Positions 1 to 11,067 of a stretch of DNA of 64,000 bases are shown one piece after another. This stretch comes from Serratia quinivorans (lineage in GTDB: Bacteria > Pseudomonadota > Gammaproteobacteria > Enterobacterales > Enterobacteriaceae). The DNA is taken from positions 1,550,001 through 1,614,000 of the forward strand of contig NZ_CAMKGL010000001.1 in the NCBI RefSeq assembly GCF_946227985.1. Direction: 5' to 3'. Every line of letters starts with the position of its first letter. Position 1 is the stretch's first letter. A model generated the notes under the pieces. The model worked only from the letters and a program-made list of their open reading frames with translations, had not been told where the DNA came from and ran no database searches. Both the position numbers and the translations under genes were made by a program.

Positions 1-1496
1 TTCACGCGTTTCAGCGTCAGATCTGCTTCGCGATGCTTGGTCATGATCAGGTCAGCGCGCACCGGTACATCAGGAATGTTGTTGTAGCCGTAAACGCGCG
101 CCACTTCTTCCACCAGGTCTTCTTCGATTTCCATATCGAAACGCCAGCTCGGCGCAACTGCCAGCCAGTTATCGCCCTGCTCGGTCACCTGGCAACCCAG
201 ACGACGCAAAATGTCACTGACCTGCTCGCTTGGCACCACATGGCCAATCAGGCGATCCAGTTTTTCACGACGTAAGCTAATGGTAGCGCGCTTCGGCAAC
301 TCACTTTCGGTGGTTACATCGATAACCGGACCGGCCTGGCCGCCGCAGATATCAATCAGGAGGCGAGTCGCACGCTCCATCGCTTTGTACTGCAGCGCCG
401 GATCAACACCGCGCTCGTAACGATGAGAAGCATCAGTGTGCAGACCCTGACGACGTGCGCGGCCGGTTATGGCCAGCGGGTTGAAGAATGCACATTCCAG
501 CAGTACGTCCTGGGTGGATTCATTTACCCCTGAGTGTTCACCACCGAAGATGCCGCCCATCGCCAGGGCTTTCTGGTGATCGGCAATCACTAAGGTATCG
601 GTATTCAATTTGGCTTCGGTACCGTCCAGCAACGTCAGAGGCTCTCCAACGTTGGCCATACGCACCACAATACCGCCTTCGATGCGGCTCAGGTCGAAGG
701 CATGCATTGGCTGCCCCAGTTCCAACAGCACGTAGTTGGTGACGTCTACCACCGCATCTATAGAACGAATGCCGCAGCGACGCAGCTTCTCGCGCATCCA
801 CAACGGGCTGGCAGCCTTGACGTCGATACCTTTCACTACGCGGCCAAGGTAACGCGGGCATGCCTGTGGCGCCTCTACGCGGATCGGCAGCGTATCGTTA
901 ATGGTGGCAGCAACCGGGCTCATGTCCGGTTCAGTCAGGGCAACCTGGTTCAATACACCAACATCGCGCGCCACGCCAATAATACCCAGGCAGTCGGCGC
1001 GGTTCGGCGTTACACTGATTTCGATCGCGTTGTCATCCAGCTTCAGATATTCACGGATATCGGTGCCAATCGGCGCGTCTTCCGGTAACTCAATGATACC
1101 GTCGTGATCGTCAGTAATACCCAGCTCGGAGAACGAGCAAAGCATCCCTTCCGATGGTTCACCGCGCAGTTTGGCGGCTTTGATTTTGAAATCGCCTGGC
1201 AACACCGCGCCCACAGTAGCAACCGCGACCTTCAGGCCTGTGCGGCAGTTTGGTGCACCACAGACGATATCCAGTAAGCGATCGCCGCCCACGTTGATTT
1301 TGGTCACGCGCAGTTTGTCGGCGTTCGGATGCTGACCGCACTCAACGACATGGCCCACGACGACGCCATTAAAGGCACCAGCTACTGGTTCCACACCGTC
1401 CACTTCCAGGCCGGCCATGGTGATTTGATCGGATAATGCTTCGCTGCTGATGGCCGGGTTTACCCACTCGCGCAACCAGAGTTCACTGAATTTCAT
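1..1496 (-). CDS. pheT: Phenylalanine--tRNA ligase beta subunit (C-terminal part cut by window edge)
   Basis: Large subunit of the alpha2-beta2 cytoplasmic enzyme that charges tRNA-Phe. The translation begins [14 protein letters not shown] and runs open to base 1, giving about 498 of the roughly 795 residues usual in E. coli. The N-terminal tRNA-binding (EMAP-like) domain is seen around residues 40-150 ([22 protein letters not shown]), followed by the B3/B4 editing region and the start of B5. It follows pheS with a 14-base gap, so the two subunits are co-transcribed as in E. coli. Start chosen at the ATG after a Shine-Dalgarno-like stretch in the pheS-pheT gap. Confidence 0.97.
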   Translation of the reverse strand, partial: MKFSELWLREWVNPAISSEALSDQITMAGLEVDGVEPVAGAFNGVVVGHVVECGQHPNADKLRVTKINVGGDRLLDIVCGAPNCRTGLKVAVATVGAVLPGDFKIKAAKLRGEPSEGMLCSFSELGITDDHDGIIELPEDAPIGTDIREYLKLDDNAIEISVTPNRADCLGIIGVARDVGVLNQVALTEPDMSPVAATINDTLPIRVEAPQACPRYLGRVVKGIDVKAASPLWMREKLRRCGIRSIDAVVDVTNYVLLELGQPMHAFDLSRIEGGIVVRMANVGEPLTLLDGTEAKLNTDTLVIADHQKALAMGGIFGGEHSGVNESTQDVLLECAFFNPLAITGRARRQGLHTDASHRYERGVDPALQYKAMERATRLLIDICGGQAGPVIDVTTESELPKRATISLRREKLDRLIGHVVPSEQVSDILRRLGCQVTEQGDNWLAVAPSWRFDMEIEEDLVEEVARVYGYNNIPDVPVRADLIMTKHREADLTLKRV

Positions 1497-1510
1497 GTAA
1501 TATTCCCGCC

Positions 1511-2524
<1,014 letters not shown>

Positions 2525-2620
2525 CTAAGTAATTGTTATCTATTATTCGAACACGCCTTTGGCTCAACTCCAAAGCATTTTAAGTTATAGCCCGGCAAAT
2601 GACTGGAGATGGCCAAAAAC

Positions 2621-2645
2621 AAAAAAGCCTCCACAGGGGAGGCTT
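2621..2645 (-). terminator. pheST transcription attenuator (Rho-independent terminator)
   Basis: On the minus strand a 7-8 bp GC-rich stem (arms at about 2625-2632 and 2638-2645, 5-base loop) is followed directly by six T. It lies between the pheM leader peptide and pheS. A second copy of the GGAGGC arm sits just after the leader peptide stop (about 2682-2690) and could form the competing antiterminator, as in the known pheST leader. Confidence 0.88.
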
Positions 2646-2691
2646 AGGCGCTACTTTTCGTTTATTCTCTTACGCGCAAAGCCTCCTGAAA

Positions 2692-2736
2692 TCAGGCGCT
2701 AAAGTAAAAAAAGAAACGAAAAATAACAGAGTTCAT
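2692..2736 (-). CDS. pheM: pheST operon leader peptide PheM (14 aa)
   Basis: The minus strand reads a 14-residue peptide, MNSVIFRFFFYFSA, with five Phe codons of which three are consecutive. E. coli PheM is also 14 residues with the same FRFFFYFS core. Ribosome stalling at the Phe codons when charged tRNA-Phe is scarce is the known signal that prevents the attenuator hairpin from forming. The gene is short and easily missed; its position between rplT and pheS and its match to the family make it secure. Confidence 0.93.
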   Translation of the reverse strand: MNSVIFRFFFYFSA

Positions 2737-2821
2737 GATTGCGTTACCTTGTCGATGATTGTCCACCAGAGATACGGCGGCGGTCAATAAAAGTCAGTAT
2801 TTGTAGCTGAAAAACAAAGAT

Positions 2822-2847
2822 TAAAGAGGGAGCAAGCTCCCTCTTTA
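2822..2847 (-). terminator. Hairpin terminator after rplT
   Basis: Perfect 12-bp inverted repeat (arms 2822-2833 and 2836-2847) directly after the rplT stop in the minus direction. The following bases are TCTTTGTTTTT-like rather than a clean T run, so it may act as a partial terminator between the ribosomal protein genes and pheM. Confidence 0.65.
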
Positions 2848-2856
2848 ATAACTGAC

Positions 2857-3231
<375 letters not shown>

Positions 3232-3256
3232 TTATTCTAGATTCAAAAAAAATGGC

Positions 3257-3478
<222 letters not shown>

Positions 3479-3504
3479 TTAAACAACGAATCAGTTAGGC
3501 GAAT

Positions 3505-3538
3505 AAAACCCACACAACGCAAGCGCTGCGTGGGTTTT
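3505..3538 (-). terminator. Hairpin between infC and rpmI
   Basis: A long stem (arms about 3505-3520 and 3523-3538, one G-T wobble) lies 14 bases after infC. On the minus strand it is followed by ATTCG, with TTTT inside the arm. It may be a partial terminator or belong to the rpmI leader structure on which L20 acts; the sequence alone does not decide. Confidence 0.55.
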
Positions 3539-3552
3539 ATTACTTGGAGGCC

Positions 3553-4104
3553 TTACTGCCTCTTCTTCGGTGCGAGCACCATGATCATCTGACGGCCTTC
3601 GATCCTCGTAGGGAAGGATTCGACAATGGCCAAATCAGAATCTTCACACAGGTCTTTACGGACGCGGTTAAGCACTTCCATACCGATCTGTTGGTGCGCC
3701 ATCTCACGCCCACGGAAACGCAGGGTGATTTTGGCTTTATCGCCATCTTCAAGAAAGCGAATCAGGTTGCGTAGTTTTACCTGATAGTCGCCATCATCGG
3801 TACCAGGACGGAATTTGATTTCCTTGACCTGAATAACTTTTTGCTTCTTCTTCTGTTCTTTTGTCGACTTGCTCTTCTCGTAGAGGAATTTGCCGTAATC
3901 CATGATTCGACAAACTGGCGGTTCGGCATTTGGGCTGATTTCTACTAAATCAACGCCCGCTTCCTCAGCTTTTTCAAGAGCTTCATTCAGACTGACAATA
4001 CCAATCTGCTCGCCATCGACGCCGGTTAGGCGAACTTCTTGCGCGCGAATTTCTCTGTTAATGCGATTAGGACGCGCCGGTTGAACTCGTTTTCCGCCTT
4101 TAAT
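3553..4104 (-). CDS. infC: Translation initiation factor IF-3, AUU start
   Basis: 183-residue IF3: N-domain ([16 protein letters not shown]), linker rich in K/Q/E around [21 protein letters not shown], and C-domain that binds the 30S platform. The only start giving the full N-domain is ATT at 4104-4102, three bases after the thrS stop and preceded by a GGAGG about 10 bases upstream. IF3 is known to use AUU and to repress its own translation by discriminating against that start. A search limited to ATG would wrongly begin at MDYGK and lose 67 residues. There is a short insertion (KDLCEDSD) relative to E. coli. Confidence 0.97.
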   Translation of the reverse strand: MKGGKRVQPARPNRINREIRAQEVRLTGVDGEQIGIVSLNEALEKAEEAGVDLVEISPNAEPPVCRIMDYGKFLYEKSKSTKEQKKKQKVIQVKEIKFRPGTDDGDYQVKLRNLIRFLEDGDKAKITLRFRGREMAHQQIGMEVLNRVRKDLCEDSDLAIVESFPTRIEGRQMIMVLAPKKRQ

Positions 4105-4107
4105 ACT

Positions 4108-6036
4108 TTATTCCTCCAGTTGATGAAGACTACGGCTGCGAATCTCTTTTAGCAGCTTGTCTACGACTTCATTTACGTCCAGGCTTCCCAAGTCTTTGCC
4201 ACGGCGGGTACGAACGGCAACTTTGCCTGATTCGACCTCTTTATCACCGCACACCAACATGTAAGGAACCCGTCGTAAAGTATGTTCGCGAATTTTAAAG
4301 CCAATCTTCTCATTTCTCAAGTCCGCTTTAACGCGAATACCTGCTTCCTGCAATTTTTTGGTCAATTGCTGGACATAATCAGACTGGCTGTCGGTGATAT
4401 TCATCACCACCACCTGTACCGGAGCAATCCAGGTTGGGTAGAACCCTGCGTATTCTTCGGTAAGGATACCGATGAAACGCTCCATGGAGCCCAAAATAGC
4501 ACGGTGAATCATTACCGGGACCACGCGATCGTTGTTTTCGCCAACATACGATGCGCCTAAACGGCCCGGTAAGAAGAAATCGAGCTGCACGGTACCACAT
4601 TGCCATGCACGATCCAAACAATCATGCAGAGTAAATTCAATTTTAGGTCCGTAGAAGGCACCCTCACCCGGCTGATATTCAAACGGAATCCCGTTTTCAG
4701 TCAGCGCAGCGGCCAGATCCTCTTCCGCGCGAGTCCACATATCGTCAGTACCAATGCGCTTCTCAGGACGGGTAGACAGTTTTACCGCAATCTTGTCGAA
4801 GCCAAAGGTGCCGTAAACATCGTAGACCATTCTGATGCATTCGTTTACTTCGGCACGCACCTGCTCTTCAGTACAGAAGATATGGGCGTCATCCTGAGTA
4901 AAACCACGCACGCGCATCAGGCCATGCAGCGAACCTGAAGGTTCGTTACGGTGGCAGCTGCCGAACTCGCCCATACGCAGCGGCAAATCACGGTATGACT
5001 TCAGGCCCTGGTTAAAGATCTGCACGTGACCCGGGCAGTTCATCGGCTTGATGCAATACTCGCGGTTCTCCGACGAGGTGGTGAACATAGCGTCTTTATA
5101 GTTTTCCCAGTGGCCGGTTTTTTCCCACAGCACACGGTCCATCATAAATGGCCCTTTCACTTCCTGATACTGGTATTCCTTGAGCTTCATGCGCACAAAA
5201 GCTTCCAGCTCGCGGAAAATAGTCCAGCCATCGTTGTGCCAGAACACCATGCCCGGCGCTTCTTCCTGCATATGGTACAGGTCGAGCTGCTTGCCGATCT
5301 TGCGGTGGTCACGCTTGGCGGCTTCTTCCAGACGCTGCAGGTAGGCATTCAGCTGTTTCTTGTCTGCCCAGGCAGTACCGTAGATGCGTTGCAGCATTTT
5401 ATTTTTGCTGTCGCCACGCCAGTAAGCGCCTGAAGTTTTCTGCAGTTTGAAATGATGACAGAAACGCATGTTCGGCACGTGCGGCCCACGGCACATGTCG
5501 ACATATTCTTCATGGTGATACAGGCCAGGACGGTCGTCATGGCTGATGTTCTCATCCAGAATTGCCACTTTGTAGTCTTCACCACGCGCAGCAAAGGTAT
5601 CGCGAGCTTCTTGCCAACTAACCTTTTTCTTGATGACGTCATAATCTTTGTCGGCCAACTCATGCATCCGCTTTTCCAGCAGATCCAGGTCTTCCTGTGT
5701 CAGGGTACGGTCAATATCAACGTCATAATAGAAACCATTGTCGATCACTGGGCCGATCGCCATTTTGGTGTCTGGCCACAGTTGTTTGATCGCATGGCCC
5801 AACAGGTGCGCACAGGAGTGGCGCATGATTTCCAGACCTTCGGCGTCCTTGATGGTGATGATCGCCAGTTGCGCATCTGATTCGATCAGATCGCCGGCAT
5901 CGACCAACTCACCGTTTACACGGCCGGCAATACAGGCTTTCGCCAGGCCAGGGCCGATATCAAGGGCAACATCCAGAGGGGAAACAGGGTTTGCGAAATG
6001 ACGCTGACTGCCGTCAGGAAGAGTAATAACAGGCAT
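4108..6036 (-). CDS. thrS: Threonine--tRNA ligase
   Basis: 642 residues as in E. coli. The TGS domain is at the N-terminus ([14 protein letters not shown]), followed by the editing domain with zinc-type HxxxH ([13 protein letters not shown]) and Cys/His around residues 180-190. The catalytic core follows, with Zn ligands (PMNCPGH) and the motif 3 region, then a C-terminal anticodon-binding domain. The start matching the family is chosen; an upstream in-frame ATG would add 11 residues. It heads the thrS-infC-rpmI-rplT-pheMST cluster. Confidence 0.98.
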   Translation of the reverse strand: MPVITLPDGSQRHFANPVSPLDVALDIGPGLAKACIAGRVNGELVDAGDLIESDAQLAIITIKDAEGLEIMRHSCAHLLGHAIKQLWPDTKMAIGPVIDNGFYYDVDIDRTLTQEDLDLLEKRMHELADKDYDVIKKKVSWQEARDTFAARGEDYKVAILDENISHDDRPGLYHHEEYVDMCRGPHVPNMRFCHHFKLQKTSGAYWRGDSKNKMLQRIYGTAWADKKQLNAYLQRLEEAAKRDHRKIGKQLDLYHMQEEAPGMVFWHNDGWTIFRELEAFVRMKLKEYQYQEVKGPFMMDRVLWEKTGHWENYKDAMFTTSSENREYCIKPMNCPGHVQIFNQGLKSYRDLPLRMGEFGSCHRNEPSGSLHGLMRVRGFTQDDAHIFCTEEQVRAEVNECIRMVYDVYGTFGFDKIAVKLSTRPEKRIGTDDMWTRAEEDLAAALTENGIPFEYQPGEGAFYGPKIEFTLHDCLDRAWQCGTVQLDFFLPGRLGASYVGENNDRVVPVMIHRAILGSMERFIGILTEEYAGFYPTWIAPVQVVVMNITDSQSDYVQQLTKKLQEAGIRVKADLRNEKIGFKIREHTLRRVPYMLVCGDKEVESGKVAVRTRRGKDLGSLDVNEVVDKLLKEIRSRSLHQLEE

Positions 6037-6058
6037 TAATAATTCCTTATCTACAGTG

Positions 6059-6079
6059 GTGACCCACACGACAGATCAC
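6059..6079 (-). promoter_or_regulatory. Candidate thrS translational operator hairpin
   Basis: On the minus strand, about 23-43 bases upstream of the thrS ATG, arms GTGATC and GGGTCAC enclose a loop TGTCGTGT. The loop contains CGT, a threonine anticodon. E. coli ThrRS represses its own mRNA by binding leader domains that mimic the tRNA-Thr anticodon arm, so the position and loop fit that operator. Inference from structure only. Confidence 0.5.
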
Positions 6080-6258
6080 ATGCAGTACGAAAATTGGGTT
6101 GGGATTTAGTCAGTTAGGTTTCAGATCTCGCCCACAATTGCCAGATTGATGCCTAACCGGGTACACAGAATGGAAAGCATACCTTCACAGCCATATTTGG
6201 CTAAGTGGATACTATCACTAAAATTGTTTCGGATAAATAAACTGCAATTCAGATCCCG

Positions 6259-6885
6259 TCATCGAATAGCCACAGTTCGCGACGATAAATAGCCTTTCAG
6301 GTAACCGAGGGTAGCAATCAGGCACAGGGAATACCCCAAGACTTCACAGCCTTCTTCTACCATATTCTTCACCACCCGGTTGTAACCATCGAGCATCAAT
6401 GTCTGCCACAGTAAACTGATGCCGAACAGCCGTGAAAATACCAAGATACACAGCAAACCAGCGCACATCATGCCGTAGCTCGGATGCGTTACAAAATGCA
6501 CCAGCCCCTGCAATGTGGCCGCGACGTGACGTGATGCATACCCCAAACAAATCAGTGCAACCGCCAGAGCAAACCAAAGCCAGGCCCCATGCCAAAGCCT
6601 ATCAAAAGCAAAATCCATCTCTCGAATCAACATGCACAGAAAGAAACCCCCGATCAACATCCATGCTGGCCGATAAACAGCATCCCTGTATGCCGCAATG
6701 AAAAAACTGGATGCGATAGCGGCAAGGATCAATTCCTGAGCGACTTCAGTTAACGAGGTTTCAAAAACAAAATTATGCAGCCAATGCACGTCGATAAACA
6801 TCAGGCCCACCAAGCCAGCCACTAGCAGGCTGCAAAGCAGAAAGTGGCTTACTTTTCCCAGTAAAATTTGCAGATTATGTTTCAT
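6259..6885 (-). CDS. Uncharacterised multi-pass inner membrane protein (208 aa)
   Basis: Not recognised. The 208-residue product has about six hydrophobic segments (roughly residues 14-32, 45-65, 73-90, 98-120, 135-155 and 180-198) and few charges. This suggests an integral inner-membrane protein without soluble domains. ATG at 6885 is preferred to the GTG two codons earlier because GAGAG lies a suitable distance upstream. It is oriented towards thrS with a 222-base gap, and is not part of the E. coli arrangement around thrS. Confidence 0.7.
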   Translation of the reverse strand: MKHNLQILLGKVSHFLLCSLLVAGLVGLMFIDVHWLHNFVFETSLTEVAQELILAAIASSFFIAAYRDAVYRPAWMLIGGFFLCMLIREMDFAFDRLWHGAWLWFALAVALICLGYASRHVAATLQGLVHFVTHPSYGMMCAGLLCILVFSRLFGISLLWQTLMLDGYNRVVKNMVEEGCEVLGYSLCLIATLGYLKGYLSSRTVAIR

Positions 6886-7173
6886 AGTCACTCTCGTTAT
6901 TATTTAAAGCGTGCCTATGGTATTCGTCGGTACCTGGGGATCGTGGCAATTAATGCGAAATGGAACCAACTCGGGACCAACTCGCGGTGAAAGGGCCATA
7001 AAAAACAAAAACAACCCGCAAAACACCCTATGACAGTGCCGAAAATCACCGTATCGGAGCACGATAGAAAGAGCATCGCTGTTTTTCCCACTGACAAATC
7101 AGCTATGGCGAACATGCCCCGCTCCCGCTATTCTGATGCCACTAACGGCAGAGTTGAGACAGCATCCCGCATC

Positions 7174-7395
7174 ATGAATCGGTTATTGAAGTTACTCGTT
7201 GGCGTCTGCATCCTGCTGGTGGCTATTTTTGCATTGTTACACCTGGGGGCAGACCGCCACCCAAGAGCCATTGCGGTTAACGAGCCGCCCATCGAGTGTG
7301 AAGATACGCAGGAGATAACCAGCGATTGTGTGAATGATGATGATGCCAACACTGACGTGCTTCCCGAGTTGACCCCCTCCAGCACTCAGGGATAA
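7174..7395 (+). CDS. Small predicted single-pass membrane protein (73 aa)
   Basis: From ATG 7174 the ORF gives a basic N-tip (MNRLLK), one hydrophobic helix (about residues 5-25, LLVGVCILLVAIFALLHL) and an acidic tail rich in D, E and T with two Cys. That layout is typical of a small inner-membrane or periplasm-facing protein. Upstream in-frame starts (7030, 7105) would add an unconvincing N-terminus. The ribosome binding site is weak. No family recognised. Confidence 0.45.
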   Translation: MNRLLKLLVGVCILLVAIFALLHLGADRHPRAIAVNEPPIECEDTQEITSDCVNDDDANTDVLPELTPSSTQG

Positions 7396-7521
7396 TGAGC
7401 TGCAAACGCCATTCCTCTCTATTTACAGGTCGCTTTCCTCTCGTTGCCGCTGAACACGCGGCAGGTTAGGGTAAGACTTTTATGCGGCGTCACAACAATC
7501 ATTGAAACAGGAAGTCTACCC

Positions 7522-8211
7522 ATGACGAGTATTCTGCAGTTATTCCAGGCCATTGGACTGGGTTTGGTGCTACTGCTGCCGCTGGCCAATCCACTCACCA
7601 CGGTCGCGCTGTTGCTCGGTCTTTCGGGCAATATGACGCGTGAAGAGCGCAACCAGCAATCGCTGATGGCTTCGGTCTACGTGTTCTTTATTATGACGGT
7701 GGCGTTCTATGCCGGCCAGTTGGTCATGAACACCTTCGGTATCTCTATTCCCGGCTTGCGGATCGCCGGTGGGCTGATTGTGGCCTTTATTGGCTTTCGC
7801 ATGCTGTTCCCACAGCAAAGTGCGGATGAGGCCCCAGAGGTTGAAAGCAAAAGCATTGAGCTGCGCAAAAAAACCTCGACCAATATCGCCTTTGTGCCGC
7901 TGGCAATGCCCAGCACCGCCGGTCCGGGAACCATTGCGATGATCATCAGCTCGGCATCGAGCGTCAAAGAGAACACCCTGGGGTTTGCGCACTGGGTGCT
8001 GCTGGTCGCGCCAGTGGCCATCTTTCTGACGGTAGCCCTGATTTTATGGGCTTGCCTGCGCAGCTCTGGCGCCATCATGAAGCTGGTGGGTCAAAGCGGC
8101 ATCGAGGCGATCTCACGCCTGATGGGATTCCTGCTGGTGTGTATGGGCGTGCAATTTATTATCAACGGCATATTGGAGATCATCTCCACCTATACCCCAG
8201 CCGTTGCCTGA
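7522..8211 (+). CDS. marC: MarC family inner membrane protein
   Basis: The 229-residue, six-helix membrane protein closely follows E. coli MarC over its whole length ([23 protein letters not shown] near the N-terminus, [13 protein letters not shown] in the middle, [15 protein letters not shown] near the end). MarC lies beside the mar operon in E. coli but has no established function; a role in multidrug resistance was not upheld. Start at 7522 follows AGGAAG; longer in-frame starts add residues absent from the family. Monocistronic here. Confidence 0.9.
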   Translation: MTSILQLFQAIGLGLVLLLPLANPLTTVALLLGLSGNMTREERNQQSLMASVYVFFIMTVAFYAGQLVMNTFGISIPGLRIAGGLIVAFIGFRMLFPQQSADEAPEVESKSIELRKKTSTNIAFVPLAMPSTAGPGTIAMIISSASSVKENTLGFAHWVLLVAPVAIFLTVALILWACLRSSGAIMKLVGQSGIEAISRLMGFLLVCMGVQFIINGILEIISTYTPAVA

Positions 8212-8246
8212 CCCATGAATACGGGCGCTACCCGCGCCCGCTTCAC

Positions 8247-9374
8247 TTACTTACCTGCCGGCGCCTGCGCGCCTAAAATGCCCTTACCTTCCGGCACTTC
8301 GGTAAAACGACTGAGGATCTCGCTGTAGGTTTTCGCCGGATCCAAATCCTGGAACTGGTTCGGGTAGATAAACTTCGCCAAATACTCCAGCCCAACGATA
8401 TTGTACGGGTGGTTGTAGAAATTGTGATAGATGCCGTAGAAGCGGCCGTCTTTTACCGCCGAAAGCTGAGCAAAGCCTGGGCGCTGTTTCATTCTGTTGA
8501 ATGCAGCATCCACCTGCTGTTGCGTCACACCATAGCCAAAAGGCACCGCGGCGTTGGTTTTACTCGCCCACTGGGAGCCTGAGACAATATAGGCATCCGG
8601 CTTCATGCTGATCACTTTTTCAAGCGATACGTCGCCCGTCGCGCCCGGTAACAGTTCCGACCCCAGGTTGCGTGCGCCTACCGCCTCAATCATCCCACCC
8701 CAGCCAACATGGGCATGGGTGAAACAGCAAGACTCCAGCCCGTTTAGGCCTGCTTTGGCCTCAATAAACACCAGCGGCTTTGGCTCCACCGTTTTGGTTT
8801 TATCGAGGATGCTCTGATAGTGCTGCTGATAAAAGTCAGTGTACTGTTTCGCTTCACCTTCACGGTTTAGAGTTTCCCCCAGCAAGGTAATGCTTTTCGG
8901 GGTGTTCTCCACCGGTTTCAGCATGGTATCGATAAACAACACCGGGATATTCAGCGCTTGCAACTTGTCGAGTACGCCAGTCTGGCTCAGAGAAGGTTTG
9001 GAGCGTAGCTGCGCCACCATCAGATCAGGGTGTTGGGCGATAACGCTTTCCAGGTTAATCTCACCCTTGTCGCTAAACCCCATATCGATAATGTTCTTGG
9101 CTTCTGGCCACTTGCTTTGCAGAATTTTCCAGGTCTCGCCATCGCTCTTCTTTAGCAGGTTGTTCCACGCCACCAGTCGGGTAAAGGGATCGGCACGGTC
9201 CAGCAAGGCCAACGTCAGAATATCGCGCCCATCCTGCACCACAATGCGTTTCGGCTCTTGTTTAATCGTCAAGGTTTGACCGGCAGTATCAGTCAGGGTG
9301 AGTGGATAAGTGGTCGCCATCACCTGAGTAGAAAAGGCGCAGGCGAAAGCCAACAGGGTCATTCGACGGTACAC
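8247..9374 (-). CDS. Periplasmic iron-siderophore-type ABC substrate-binding protein, orphan
   Basis: 375 residues with an N-terminal signal peptide ending near QVMA, then a FepB/BtuF-type (TroA-like) two-lobed binding fold. Family-like stretches are EPKRIVVQDGRDILTLALL, INLESVIAQHPDLMVAQ and VSLEKVISMKPDAYIVSG. A CC pair is present near residue 221. The GTG start at 9374 is chosen since AGGAG lies six bases upstream; ATG 9362 is the alternative. No permease or ATPase gene is adjacent, so it must work with components elsewhere. A Fur-like site lies upstream. Ligand unknown (ferric siderophore or haem are possible). Confidence 0.8.
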   Translation of the reverse strand: MYRRMTLLAFACAFSTQVMATTYPLTLTDTAGQTLTIKQEPKRIVVQDGRDILTLALLDRADPFTRLVAWNNLLKKSDGETWKILQSKWPEAKNIIDMGFSDKGEINLESVIAQHPDLMVAQLRSKPSLSQTGVLDKLQALNIPVLFIDTMLKPVENTPKSITLLGETLNREGEAKQYTDFYQQHYQSILDKTKTVEPKPLVFIEAKAGLNGLESCCFTHAHVGWGGMIEAVGARNLGSELLPGATGDVSLEKVISMKPDAYIVSGSQWASKTNAAVPFGYGVTQQQVDAAFNRMKQRPGFAQLSAVKDGRFYGIYHNFYNHPYNIVGLEYLAKFIYPNQFQDLDPAKTYSEILSRFTEVPEGKGILGAQAPAGK

Positions 9375-9408
9375 GTGACACTCCTTAGCGTGGGAAATTA
9401 ATCCGGAA

Positions 9409-9435
9409 ATAATAATGAGAATGGCTCACATTATC
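9409..9435. promoter_or_regulatory. Candidate Fur box upstream of the binding-protein gene
   Basis: AATAATGAGAATGGCTCACATTAT reads as a degenerate Fur box: ATAATGAGAAT on the left and CATTAT on the right. It sits 35-60 bases upstream of the GTG start, where it would overlap a promoter. This fits an iron-uptake binding protein. Confidence 0.5.
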
Positions 9436-9493
9436 AAAGAGAACGCCGGGAGTGTTTTCGGTTAATTGAAAAGAGATGTGAACAGCAACAAGG

Positions 9494-9517
9494 GGGTGCG
9501 CCGGAACCGGCGCACCC
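9494..9517 (-). terminator. Hairpin after the amino-acid permease gene
   Basis: Perfect 11-bp GC-rich inverted repeat (9494-9504 / 9507-9517) just beyond the permease stop. The following minus-strand bases are CCTTGTTGCTG, not a T run, so it is a probable but not classic terminator. Confidence 0.5.
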
Positions 9518-9523
9518 GTCAGG

Positions 9524-10807
9524 TTAAATCAGGCCGTAAATCAGCGCCGACAGCGCAATCAGCCCCATCACCAGCACAAATACATTGCTCAGCGCGCGGT
9601 AACGACGCATGGCGGGTACCCTACGCACCGCATACATCGGCAAAATAAACAGGATTGCCGCGATCAGCGGGCCGCTGATGGTTTCAATAATATGCAACGC
9701 ACTCGGATTCCAGACCGTCGCTGCCCAGGTCAACAGGAATAACAACACGCCAGAAATACGGTGCGTTATGCGCGAGCTTAGCGGTTTGCCGACTGCGCGC
9801 GTCAGGCCGTCAATCAAACTGGTCGCCCCTTCGGTCACCCCCAGTGAGGTACCCAGATAGGACTTGGCCATCGCCAGCATCGCCATCATCGGCCCCAAAT
9901 ACGCGATCAACGGGTTGGAAAATTTGTTCGCCAGCGTGGTCAGCACGGTAATGTTTTGATCTTTCGCCTGCTGCATATCCTCGTGGGACAGGCTCAGCAC
10001 GCAGCTGAAGACAAAGAACAACACGGTGACGCAGATCAGCACGTAACTGTAGCGCATGATTCGCGCGCAGCGGCGTTCAGCCAGTTCGCCATACAGGCTC
10101 TTTTGGGTTGAGGCAAAGGACGAAATAATCGGCGCATGACTAAAGGAAAACACCATGACCGGTACCGCCAGCCACAACGAATGCCACAGATCCGGGCTAC
10201 TGAACTGAGTGTTCGCCAGCCCACTGACAAAGTTGGCGGTTTGCCAGGTCGGCATCAGGTACAGCGAAATGCCCATCAAAAATACCAGCAATGGAAAGAC
10301 CAGTATGCCCATCGCCGATACGATGCCGTCTTTACCGCGCAGCAGCACCAGGTTCAGCACCACTACCACCGCCAGGCTCAGCCAGATACGTGGGGGTGAC
10401 GTCAGGTGAAATTGATGAGTCAGGAAGCTGTCCAGCGCGTTGGTAATCGAAATGCTGTACACCAGCACGATCGGGAAGAACGCCATCAGGTACAGCACCA
10501 TGATGATTTTACCGGCCAGCACGCCAAAGTGCTCGACCACCACATCATGGATATTGCCGTCACGGCTGGAGCCGGAAAGCACAAAGCGGCTCAGTGCGCG
10601 ATGCGGTAAATAAGTCAGTGGAAAGGCAAACACGGCCATCAGCAACAGCACCAGTGGGCCATTTAAGCCGGCATTAATCGGCAGAAACAACGTACCAGCC
10701 CCCACCGCAGTGGCGTAGAGACCAAACATCCAGACGGTGTCCGTCTTGTTCCATTTGCCCGGCTGGGCGGAAGCCAGCGTGCCTGAATCAGGAGAAATCG
10801 TACTCAT
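9524..10807 (-). CDS. HAAAP/STP family amino-acid permease (SdaC/DlsT-like)
   Basis: 427 residues with about 11 membrane helices and the hydroxy/aromatic amino-acid permease signature near the N-terminus (WMFGLYATAVGAGTLFLPINAG). This is the H+ symporter family of SdaC, TdcC and YhaO/DlsT, so serine, threonine or a related amino acid is the likely substrate; it cannot be fixed from sequence. ATG 10807 (MSTISPDSG) is preferred to the TTG ten codons upstream. Monocistronic, with an AT-rich leader (10808-10960). Confidence 0.82.
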   Translation of the reverse strand: MSTISPDSGTLASAQPGKWNKTDTVWMFGLYATAVGAGTLFLPINAGLNGPLVLLLMAVFAFPLTYLPHRALSRFVLSGSSRDGNIHDVVVEHFGVLAGKIIMVLYLMAFFPIVLVYSISITNALDSFLTHQFHLTSPPRIWLSLAVVVVLNLVLLRGKDGIVSAMGILVFPLLVFLMGISLYLMPTWQTANFVSGLANTQFSSPDLWHSLWLAVPVMVFSFSHAPIISSFASTQKSLYGELAERRCARIMRYSYVLICVTVLFFVFSCVLSLSHEDMQQAKDQNITVLTTLANKFSNPLIAYLGPMMAMLAMAKSYLGTSLGVTEGATSLIDGLTRAVGKPLSSRITHRISGVLLFLLTWAATVWNPSALHIIETISGPLIAAILFILPMYAVRRVPAMRRYRALSNVFVLVMGLIALSALIYGLI

Positions 10808-11027
10808 AGGAAAGCTTACCTTAATCTGCAGCGACAACGATTGCGCCTAACGGGATATCCTTCTCCGCGAATTTTTAATAATAATCAGTTAGTTAACTCA
10901 GAATTTCATTCTTATGCCTGGTAAAAGGACGGCAAAGGATAATTAAAAACGTTGCCCAGGTCTATCTTTCACTGGTTGAGTGGCTGTTTCGCGAACAATA
11001 ATCGCTGTGAAAATCGACTGAGAAGCA

Positions 11028-11058
11028 CAAAAAACCGGGGCCTCGAACGAGGCCCCGG
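11028..11058 (-). terminator. Terminator of the gluconate dehydrogenase operon
   Basis: Perfect 11-bp GC-rich stem (11035-11045 / 11048-11058) with seven consecutive A on the plus strand at 11028-11034, i.e. a U tract on the minus transcript, ten bases after the cytochrome gene stop. Confidence 0.92.
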
Positions 11059-11067
11059 GAGGATGAC

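Noticed and set aside
3553-3903. 116-codon infC starting at ATG (MDYGKF)
   Set aside because: This would remove the IF3 N-domain; the AUU start just after thrS gives the full-length family protein.
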